DNA of 64,000 nucleotides from Metapseudomonas otitidis (GTDB lineage Bacteria > Pseudomonadota > Gammaproteobacteria > Pseudomonadales > Pseudomonadaceae): the NCBI RefSeq assembly GCF_900111835.1, contig NZ_FOJP01000001.1:62001-126000 (forward strand), in the 5' to 3' direction. This document shows, piece by piece, positions 55,521 through 64,000 of this stretch (within the stretch, counting starts at the first letter, position 1; each line of letters opens with the position of its first letter). The position numbers were made by a program, and so were the translations under genes. The notes under the pieces are model-generated. The model was not told the origin of the DNA, ran no database searches, and worked only from the letters and a program-made list of their open reading frames with translations.

Positions 55521-56354
55521 TCACGGGGCTGCCCCCAGGGTTTCCTGGAGGAAGGCCTGGGCTTGCCGATGGGCATCCTCGGCCAGCCCGGGTTGGTAGG
55601 TATTCAGGTCACTGCGCTGGTCGAACACATGGCCGGCCCCGGCGTACTGCACTACCTGCAGCCGCTCCGGCGAAAGCCCCTCCATGGCTGATAGACACTG
55701 GCGCGGGTCGGTGATTCGATCCGCCGTGCCGAGGAACATCAGCACGGGGGCGCTACGGGCCACGCCCTGGCGCAGGTGGGCGGGGAAGCCGCAGTAGGGG
55801 TAGAAGGCGATGGCGCCGCGCACGCCGTCGAGCGCGCCGTCTCCGGCGGCGGGGAAGCCGTGGCCGGCAGCGCCGTCGTAGGCGAGCGCGTCGAGGACGG
55901 TCCAGCCGCCATGGGAGTAGCCCAGCAGGGCCAGGCGCTGGCGGTCCACCTTGGGCATCGCGCGGGCCAGGTCGAGGGCGGCGTAGACATCCAGGGCGCG
56001 CTCGTTGCCCCACAGGCGCTTGCCGTCGCAGACCGGGTGCCAGTCGCGGATGTCGCGGGCGCCGAAGCTGTCGACGAACAGCAGGGCATAGCCCTGGGGC
56101 AGCAGCCAGTCGCGGACGTTGTCGACGAAGCCGGGGCTCTGCCCGCTGCAACCGTGGAACACCAGCACCGTGGGGAACGGGCCGTCACCGGCTGGGGTGT
56201 ACAGGCTCAGGTGGTCGGCCAGGCGCTGGCGCGCGGTGGGCAGGTCGTCCGCCACCGGCAGCAAGGCCTGGCGATAGGGGTAGAGGCCCAGCAGGGCGGC
56301 GCTGGCGGTGGCCAGCAGGAGAAGCGAGAGCAGTCGTCTGAGAGGTGTATGCAT
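55521..56354 (-). CDS. Dienelactone hydrolase family esterase, exported or membrane-anchored
   Basis: A 277-residue alpha/beta hydrolase with an uncleaved or signal-type hydrophobic N-terminus (LLSLLLLATASAALLGLYP). The oxyanion segment FHGCSGQSPGF, nucleophile Ser147 in GYSHGG, and the likely catalytic His in AGHVFDQ are present. The aromatic-acid pathway enzyme has a cysteine nucleophile, so with Ser this is more likely a general esterase. It precedes elbB by 13 bp in the same direction and is divergent from the desaturase-like gene. Confidence 0.82.
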   Translation of the reverse strand: MHTPLRRLLSLLLLATASAALLGLYPYRQALLPVADDLPTARQRLADHLSLYTPAGDGPFPTVLVFHGCSGQSPGFVDNVRDWLLPQGYALLFVDSFGARDIRDWHPVCDGKRLWGNERALDVYAALDLARAMPKVDRQRLALLGYSHGGWTVLDALAYDGAAGHGFPAAGDGALDGVRGAIAFYPYCGFPAHLRQGVARSAPVLMFLGTADRITDPRQCLSAMEGLSPERLQVVQYAGAGHVFDQRSDLNTYQPGLAEDAHRQAQAFLQETLGAAP

Positions 56355-56470
56355 CTGTCGTCATATGCCGGTCGGGCTGTCATGCCGCGCCAGGGGCGGC
56401 GGGCCGCTCGGGCGTAGCATCGAGGCTGGCAATCCTAGCCCCTGCAACGTCCGAACGATACGGCCTTCCC

Positions 56471-57703
56471 ATGAATTACGTCCTCTACGCGGTTCCCGTG
56501 TTCTTCCTGCTGATCAGCCTCGAACTGCTCGCCGACCGCTGGCGCGGCGTGCGCACCTACCGCACCGCCGATGCGATCAACAGCCTCAGCGCGGGGGTGC
56601 TGTCCACCACCTGCGGCCTGCTCACCAAGACGGTGGGCGTTCTCACCTACACCCTCGCCTGGCAGCACCTGGGGTTGCTGGCGCCGGACCCGGCGAGCCC
56701 CTGGACCTGGGTGGCGGCCTTCGTCTTCTACGACTTCTGCTACTACTGGAACCACCGCCTGGGCCATGAGCGCAACGTGCTCTGGGCGGCGCATTCGGTG
56801 CACCACCAGAGCGAGGAGTACAACCTGTCCACGGCGCTGCGGCAGACCAGCACCGGCTTCATCTTCGGCTGGATCTTCTACCTGCCGATGGCTTTGGCCG
56901 GCATCCCGCCGCTGGTGTTCCTGACGGTGGCGGCGATGAACCTGCTCTACCAGTTCTGGGTGCACACCCGCCATGTGCCGAAGCTGGGGCCGCTGGAGTG
57001 GGTGTTCATCACCCCGTCCAACCACCGGGTGCACCACGCGCAGAACCCGGTGTACATGGATCGCAACTACGGTGGCGTGTTCATCCTCTGGGACCGGCTG
57101 TTCGGCACCTTCCAGGAGGAGCTGGACGAGGAGCCAGTGGTGTTCGGGGTGACCACGCCGCTGGCCAGCTGGAACCCGCTCTGGGCCAACCTGCAGTTCT
57201 ACGCCCAGCTGTGGCAGGACGCGGTGCGGGCGCGCTCCTGGTGGGACCGGCTGCGCATCTGGTTCATGCGCACTGGCTGGCGGCCGGCGGACGTGGCCGA
57301 GCGCTACCCGCTGGCCAAGCCGGACCTGGCCCGCTTCCGCAAGTACGAGGTGCCGTTGTCGCCGGCCCGCACCGCCTACGCGGCGCTGCAGTTCACGCTG
57401 TACCTGCTGGGGGGCAGCTACCTGTTGGCGAAAGGCGACGGGATGGGGCTGCCGGCATTGCTGTTGGGCGGGGGCTGGCTGGCGTTCGGCCTGTTCGCCA
57501 TCGGAGCCTGGCTGGAGAACCGGCCCTGGGCGATGGGGCTTGAGCTGGTGCGGCTGGCGTCCTGCGGGGTGCTTGCCGGGGCGGCTGGGTCGGTGGGGCT
57601 GGGTGTGGTGACGATGCCGGTCGGGGTGGGCCTGGGGCTGTACCTGGTGGTCAGCCTGGGGCTGCTGGCCGGGCTGCGCATGGCCCGGCCGGTGACGGCC
57701 TGA
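56471..57703 (+). CDS. Sterol desaturase / fatty acid hydroxylase superfamily membrane protein
   Basis: A 410-residue membrane protein with the histidine boxes of the superfamily: HRLGHE (after YYWN), HSVHH, and HRVHH near TPSNHRVHHAQN, which bind a di-iron centre. Several helices precede the boxes and four or five more follow in a C-terminal extension of about 100 residues. Substrates of the bacterial members are mostly unknown; lipids or hopanoids are possible. The stop is two bases from the convergent DedA gene stop. Confidence 0.87.
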   Translation: MNYVLYAVPVFFLLISLELLADRWRGVRTYRTADAINSLSAGVLSTTCGLLTKTVGVLTYTLAWQHLGLLAPDPASPWTWVAAFVFYDFCYYWNHRLGHERNVLWAAHSVHHQSEEYNLSTALRQTSTGFIFGWIFYLPMALAGIPPLVFLTVAAMNLLYQFWVHTRHVPKLGPLEWVFITPSNHRVHHAQNPVYMDRNYGGVFILWDRLFGTFQEELDEEPVVFGVTTPLASWNPLWANLQFYAQLWQDAVRARSWWDRLRIWFMRTGWRPADVAERYPLAKPDLARFRKYEVPLSPARTAYAALQFTLYLLGGSYLLAKGDGMGLPALLLGGGWLAFGLFAIGAWLENRPWAMGLELVRLASCGVLAGAAGSVGLGVVTMPVGVGLGLYLVVSLGLLAGLRMARPVTA

Positions 57704-57704
57704 G

Positions 57705-59551
<1,847 letters not shown>

Positions 59552-59570
59552 CTCCCCAGCAGGAACTTGA

Positions 59571-61775
59571 ATGAACACCGACGGATTGAATACAGCCGCA
59601 ACCCCCGACACCCAGACCGCCCCGGAGCAGCCGGTGGTGGAGGCCCAGGTTCCCGTACCGGCTCCCGTGGAGGCGCCCCCGCCTCCCGCGCCGATCCCGG
59701 GCCTGGATGACAGCAGCCTGTACATCCATCGGGAGCTGTCGCAGCTGCAGTTCAACATCCGTGTCCTGGAGCAGGCGCTCGACGAGACCTACCCCCTGCT
59801 CGAGCGCCTCAAGTTCCTGCTGATCTTCTCCAGCAACCTCGACGAGTTCTTCGAGATCCGCGTCGCCGGCCTGAAGAAGCAGATCAATTTCGCCCGTGAA
59901 CAGGCCGGTGCCGACGGCCTGCTGCCGCACCAGGCGCTGGCCCGCATCAGCGAGCTGGTGCACGAGCAGGTGGGGCGGCAGTACAGCATCCTCAACGACG
60001 TGCTGCTGCCGGAGCTGGCCAAGCACCAGGTCAACTTCATCCGCCGCCGCTACTGGACGCCCAAGCTCAAGACCTGGGTGCGCCGCTACTTCCGCGACGA
60101 GATCGCGCCGATCATCAGCCCCATCGGCCTCGACCCGACGCACCCCTTCCCGCTGCTGGTGAACAAGAGCCTCAACTTCATCGTCGAGCTGGAGGGCGTC
60201 GATGCCTTCGGTCGTGATTCCGGCCTGGCCATCATCCCGGCGCCGCGCCTGCTGCCGCGGGTGATCCGCGTGCCGGAGGAGATCAGCGGGCCGGGGGACA
60301 ACTTCGTGTTCCTCTCCTCGATGATCCACGCCCACGCCGACGACCTGTTCCCCGGCATGAAGGTGAAGGGCTGCTACCAGTTCCGCCTGACCCGTAACGC
60401 CGACCTCGCGGTGGACACCGAGGACGTGGACGACCTGGCCCGCGCGCTGCGCGGCGAGCTGTTCTCCCGTCGCTACGGCGATGCGGTGCGCCTGGAGGTG
60501 GCGGACACCTGTCCGAAGCACCTGTCCGACTACCTGCTCAAGCAGTTCGGCCTCTCCGAGGGCGAGCTGTACCAGGTCAACGGCCCGGTGAACCTGACCC
60601 GCCTGTTCAGCATCACCGGGCTGGACAGCCACCCCGAGCTGCAGCACCCGAGCTTCACGCCGGTGATCCCCAAGCTGCTGCAGAAGGCCGAGAACCTGTT
60701 CAACGTGGTGGGCAAGCAGGACATTCTCCTGCTGCACCCCTTCGAGTCCTTCACCCCGGTGATCGACTTCCTGCGCCAGGCGGCCAAGGACCCCAACGTC
60801 CTCGCCATCAAGCAGACCCTGTACCGTGCCGGTGCCAACTCCGAGATCGTCGACTCCCTGGTGGAGGCGGCGCGCAACGGCAAGGAAGTGACGGCGGTGA
60901 TCGAGCTGCGCGCGCGCTTCGACGAGGAGTCCAACCTGCAGCTGGCCAGCCGCCTGCAGCAGGCCGGCGCCGTGGTCATCTACGGCGTGGTGGGCTTCAA
61001 GACCCACGCCAAGATGATGCTCATCCTGCGTCGCGAAGGCGGTGAGCTGCGTCGCTACGCCCACCTGGGCACCGGCAACTACCACGCCGGCAACGCGCGC
61101 CTGTACACCGACTACAGCCTGCTGACGGCGGACGAGGCCCTCGGCGAGGACCTGCACAAGCTGTTCAACCAGCTCATCGGCATGGGCAAGACCCTGCGCA
61201 TGAAGAAGCTGCTGCATGCGCCCTTCACGCTGAAGAAGACCATCCTCGACATGATCGCCCGCGAGGCCCAGCACGCCAGCGAGGGCAAGCCCGCGCACAT
61301 CATGGTGAAGGTCAACGCACTGACCGACCCGAAGGTGATCCGCGCCCTCTACAAGGCCAGCCAGAGCGGCGTGAAGATCGACCTGGTGGTGCGTGGCATG
61401 TGCTGCCTGCGCCCGGGTATCCCGGGGGTGTCCCACAACATCCAGGTGCGTTCGATCATCGGCCGCTTCCTCGAGCACAGCCGGATCTACTACTTCCTCA
61501 ACGACGGCGACGAGAAGCTCTACCTCTCCAGTGCCGACTGGATGGAGCGCAACCTCGACATGCGGGTGGAGACCTGCTTCCCGGTGGAAGGCAAGAAGCT
61601 CATCACCCGGGTGAAGAAGGAGCTGGAGACCTACCTGGCCGACAACACCCACAGCTGGGCCCTGCAGCCCGATGGCCGCTACCTGCGCAACAGCCCCAGC
61701 GGCAACCAGAACCCGCGCAACGCGCAGGCCATCCTGCTGGACAAGCTGCTCAACCCGCCGATCAGCGCGCGCTGA
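59571..61775 (+). CDS. ppk: Polyphosphate kinase PPK1
   Basis: A 734-residue PPK1 that makes polyphosphate from ATP. The autophosphorylated histidine is His479 in [23 protein letters not shown] and [12 protein letters not shown] are also present. The first 45 residues are a Pro/Ala/Val-rich extension ([18 protein letters not shown]) absent from many homologues, probably disordered. It follows hemB by 19 bp and faces ppx across a strong bidirectional terminator. Confidence 0.96.
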   Translation: MNTDGLNTAATPDTQTAPEQPVVEAQVPVPAPVEAPPPPAPIPGLDDSSLYIHRELSQLQFNIRVLEQALDETYPLLERLKFLLIFSSNLDEFFEIRVAGLKKQINFAREQAGADGLLPHQALARISELVHEQVGRQYSILNDVLLPELAKHQVNFIRRRYWTPKLKTWVRRYFRDEIAPIISPIGLDPTHPFPLLVNKSLNFIVELEGVDAFGRDSGLAIIPAPRLLPRVIRVPEEISGPGDNFVFLSSMIHAHADDLFPGMKVKGCYQFRLTRNADLAVDTEDVDDLARALRGELFSRRYGDAVRLEVADTCPKHLSDYLLKQFGLSEGELYQVNGPVNLTRLFSITGLDSHPELQHPSFTPVIPKLLQKAENLFNVVGKQDILLLHPFESFTPVIDFLRQAAKDPNVLAIKQTLYRAGANSEIVDSLVEAARNGKEVTAVIELRARFDEESNLQLASRLQQAGAVVIYGVVGFKTHAKMMLILRREGGELRRYAHLGTGNYHAGNARLYTDYSLLTADEALGEDLHKLFNQLIGMGKTLRMKKLLHAPFTLKKTILDMIAREAQHASEGKPAHIMVKVNALTDPKVIRALYKASQSGVKIDLVVRGMCCLRPGIPGVSHNIQVRSIIGRFLEHSRIYYFLNDGDEKLYLSSADWMERNLDMRVETCFPVEGKKLITRVKKELETYLADNTHSWALQPDGRYLRNSPSGNQNPRNAQAILLDKLLNPPISAR

Positions 61776-61786
61776 ACGCGGACATG

Positions 61787-61813
61787 AAAACGGGGCCTTC
61801 GGGCCCCGTTTTT
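61787..61813. terminator. Bidirectional terminator between ppk and ppx
   Basis: AAAACGGGGCC (61787-61797), TTCG tetraloop, GGCCCCGTTTTT (61802-61813): a perfect stem with A/T tails on both sides. Confidence 0.92.
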
Positions 61814-61835
61814 CTTGCCTGGCGAATCGCCCCGG

Positions 61836-63341
61836 TCAGCGCACGCTGAAGGTGAAGTCGATGCGCTTGAGCCAGGTGGCTTCCTGCTCGAAGTCCGCCT
61901 GGGTCAGCGGGTTGGCCGCCAGCCAGTTTTCCGGGAACTGCACGTCCAGGCTCTGCGGGCCCACTTTCAGGCGGACCTGGGGCGTTTCCTGGTTGGTGCG
62001 AATGTGGTGGAAAAGGATGGCGAAGCGCAGCAGCACGCAGAGGCGGATCAGCTTCTCGCCCTCGTCGCCGAACTCGGCGAACTTGTCCTTGGGGATGTTG
62101 CGCCGGTGGCCGCGTACCAGCAGGGCCAGCATCTGCTGGTCCTGGCGGGAGAAGCCCGGCAGGTCCGAGTGCTCGATCAGGTAGGCGCCGTGCTTGTGGT
62201 ACTGGTAATGGGCGATGTCCATGCCGATTTCGTGGACGCGCGCGCCCCACACCAGCAGGTCGCGGTGCCACTCGTCGTCCAGCTGCCAGTCGCCGGCCAC
62301 CTGCTCCAGGGCTTCCAGGGCCTTGGCCTCGACCCGTGCCGCCTGCTCCAGGTCCACGTGGCAGCGCTCCATCAGCGCGCTCAGGGTGCGCTCGCGCACG
62401 TCCTCGTGGTGGTGGCGACCGAGCAGGTCGTAGAGCACGCCTTCGCGCAGGGCGCCTTCGGAGTGGGTCATGTGCTTGAGTTCGAGGGCCTCGAAGATGG
62501 CTTCGAGGATCGCCAGACCGGCCGGGAAGATGGCGCGGCGGTCAGGCTTGATACCGTCGAGGTCGATCTTCTCCACCTCGCCCAGCTTGAACAGCTTGCG
62601 CTTGAGCCAGGCGATGCCTTCCGGGTTGATCTCGCCATTGCCCAGGCCGGCGGCCTGGATCGCCAGCCCCACGGCGCGGATGGTGCCGGAGGCGCCCACC
62701 GCCTGCTGCCAGCCGAGGCGGCGCAGGCTGTATTCGATGCCCATCAGCTCCAGGCGGGCAGCCGTGTAGGCCTGGGCGTAGCGCGCCGGGGTGATCTTGC
62801 CGTCGCGGAAATAGCGTTGGGTGAAGCTTACGCAGCCCATCTGCAGGCTCTCGCGCAGCTGCGATTCGAAGCGCTGGCCGATGATGAACTCGGTGCTGCC
62901 ACCGCCGATGTCCGCCACCAGGCGCTTGCCGGGGGTGTCGGCGATGCTGTGGGACACGCCCAGGTAGATGAGGCGGGCCTCCTCGCGGCCGGAGATGACC
63001 TCCACCGGGTGGCCGAGGATGGCTTCGGCGCGGCGGATGAATTCGCTGCGGTTGCGGGCCTCGCGCAGGGCGTTGGTACCGACCACGCGCACGGCGCCTT
63101 CCGGCAGGCTGTTGGTCATCTGGGCGAAGCGCCGCAGGCAGTCGAGGCCGCGTTGCATGGCCTCTTCGCTGAGCACGCGCTCTTCGTCCAGGCCTGCGGC
63201 CAGTTGCACCTTGTCCCCCAGGCGCTCGAGGATTCGGATCTCACCGTGGTCGACCTTGGCCAGCACCATGTGGAAGCTGTTGGAGCCGAGGTCGATGGCG
63301 GCGATCAGGGACAGGTTGGCGGGGCGTCGGGTCGAAGGCAT
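61836..63341 (-). CDS. ppx: Exopolyphosphatase
   Basis: A 501-residue Ppx/GppA family enzyme that removes phosphate from polyphosphate ends. ASKHA ATPase fold with [15 protein letters not shown] (phosphate-1) and [10 protein letters not shown] (phosphate-2), plus a C-terminal HD-like helical region ([22 protein letters not shown], split in two). Convergent with ppk, which makes its substrate; no shared promoter. Confidence 0.95.
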   Translation of the reverse strand: MPSTRRPANLSLIAAIDLGSNSFHMVLAKVDHGEIRILERLGDKVQLAAGLDEERVLSEEAMQRGLDCLRRFAQMTNSLPEGAVRVVGTNALREARNRSEFIRRAEAILGHPVEVISGREEARLIYLGVSHSIADTPGKRLVADIGGGSTEFIIGQRFESQLRESLQMGCVSFTQRYFRDGKITPARYAQAYTAARLELMGIEYSLRRLGWQQAVGASGTIRAVGLAIQAAGLGNGEINPEGIAWLKRKLFKLGEVEKIDLDGIKPDRRAIFPAGLAILEAIFEALELKHMTHSEGALREGVLYDLLGRHHHEDVRERTLSALMERCHVDLEQAARVEAKALEALEQVAGDWQLDDEWHRDLLVWGARVHEIGMDIAHYQYHKHGAYLIEHSDLPGFSRQDQQMLALLVRGHRRNIPKDKFAEFGDEGEKLIRLCVLLRFAILFHHIRTNQETPQVRLKVGPQSLDVQFPENWLAANPLTQADFEQEATWLKRIDFTFSVR

Positions 63342-63562
63342 GGTCCGGTGTCTCGTTTCTTAACCGCGCCATCCTGCCACGATCACGGTGACACGCCAAC
63401 GCGCGCCTTCCCCGCAGGCCGTCTCCGCTGATCGGCCGGCGCGCCATAGCGCTGCCCGGCCGGACCTGTGACCCGCGCGACCGATTGCCGCGCGGCCCTT
63501 CGCGATCCGCTGTCGATCAACTTTCGCCAGCGAGCCCATAGGCACACTCAATCGGCCGCGGC

Positions 63563-63591
63563 TTTCGGTCACGCCCGAGGCGGGCTATGAT
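63563..63591 (+). promoter_or_regulatory. Candidate trxA promoter
   Basis: TATGAT (63586-63591) as -10 and TTTCGG (63563-63568) as a weak -35 at 17 bp. It would start transcription near 63598, 31 bases before the trxA ATG. The rest of the 287-bp ppx-trxA gap shows no gene. Confidence 0.4.
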
Positions 63592-63628
63592 GGCCGCCTA
63601 TTTCCGCTTCCGAATCCGGAGAACATCC

Positions 63629-63955
63629 ATGAGCGAACTCATCTCCCACGTCACCGACGCCAGCTTCGAGCAGGACGTACTGAGCGCCGAGGGCGCGGTG
63701 CTGGTCGACTACTGGGCCGAATGGTGCGGTCCGTGCAAGATGATCGCCCCCGTCCTGGACGAGATCGCCAAGGACTACCAAGGCAAGCTGAAGGTCTGCA
63801 AGCTGAACATCGACGAGAACCAGGACACCCCGCCGAAGTACGGCGTGCGTGGCATCCCGACCCTGATGCTGTTCAAGAACGGCAATGTCGAGGCCACCAA
63901 GGTCGGCGCCCTGTCCAAGTCCCAGCTGGCTGCCTTCCTGGACGCCAACATCTGA
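63629..63955 (+). CDS. trxA: Thioredoxin 1
   Basis: A 108-residue thioredoxin with the active site WCGPC (Cys33, Cys36) and the cis-proline in RGIPTLMLF. It reduces cytoplasmic disulfides and supplies ribonucleotide reductase. CCGGAGAACATCC precedes the ATG. In Pseudomonas the rho gene usually follows, which would be just beyond the right edge. Confidence 0.97.
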   Translation: MSELISHVTDASFEQDVLSAEGAVLVDYWAEWCGPCKMIAPVLDEIAKDYQGKLKVCKLNIDENQDTPPKYGVRGIPTLMLFKNGNVEATKVGALSKSQLAAFLDANI

Positions 63956-63976
63956 TTTTCCCTCCGGGAATCTCCG

Positions 63977-64000
63977 TAAAAACCCCGCTCGATGCGGGGT
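63977..64000 (+). terminator. trxA terminator, cut by the window end
   Basis: An A-run, CCCCGC, TCGAT loop and GCGGGGT reach the last base; the T-run would be outside the window. Confidence 0.75.

Overview
The window is chromosomal core DNA from a Pseudomonas species. Three things point there: high GC (about 60-70% where counted by eye), near-complete protein matches to Pseudomonas-specific genes (sutA, lppL, algP, algQ, algZ/algR, pauR) and a gene order that, from memory, follows P. aeruginosa PAO1 from the PA5309 (pauB4) end down to PA5240 (trxA). It is probably not P. aeruginosa itself, because several genes interrupt that order. No rRNA, tRNA, CRISPR, insertion sequence, prophage or integrative element was seen. 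All genes look intact except the one cut by the left edge.

1-5.5 kb is D-amino-acid and polyamine catabolism: a partial FAD oxidoreductase (pauB4-like), the Lrp-type regulator dadR, divergent dadA-ridA-dadX, the polyamine regulator pauR and cytochrome c5 (cycB). 5.5-18.7 kb holds xpt, rep, a degenerate-GGDEF/EAL protein, a MATE pump with a divergent LysR gene, a Cache-domain chemoreceptor, the choline-type transporter betT, comM and ubiK. 18.7-21.8 kb is nitrogen signalling (glnK-amtB behind a convincing sigma-54/NtrC promoter), a YjbQ protein and sutA.

21.8-26.4 kb is one compact minus-strand operon: lppL-lysA-dapF-DUF484-xerC-HAD phosphatase. 26.5-34.5 kb contains an AraC regulator, cyaY, a DUF1289 gene, rnk, class I adenylate cyclase cyaA, small conserved genes, a periplasmic binding protein, a GST and a P-loop kinase. 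34.5-46.7 kb is the argH - algZ/algR - hemCDXY - dsbB - algQ - FKBP - algP block, which links two-component regulation of alginate and twitching, tetrapyrrole synthesis, disulfide bond formation and RNA polymerase regulation.

46.7-58.3 kb holds an ABC-F ATPase with a short MscS channel, a LysE exporter, a four-gene envelope lipoprotein/LpoB cluster, elbB with an esterase, a thioesterase, a sterol-desaturase-like membrane protein and a DedA protein. 58.5-64 kb is hemB-ppk, convergent ppx, and trxA with its terminator cut by the right edge.

Most of the window is ordinary housekeeping DNA. The points most worth a second look are the lipoprotein/LpoB cluster (50.4-53.5 kb), promoter-embedded inverted repeats at pauR and lppL, an intrinsic-terminator-like hairpin inside the dad operon, and the MCP, AraC and P-loop kinase genes that break the remembered P. 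aeruginosa order. No wholly new system could be demonstrated from the sequence alone.
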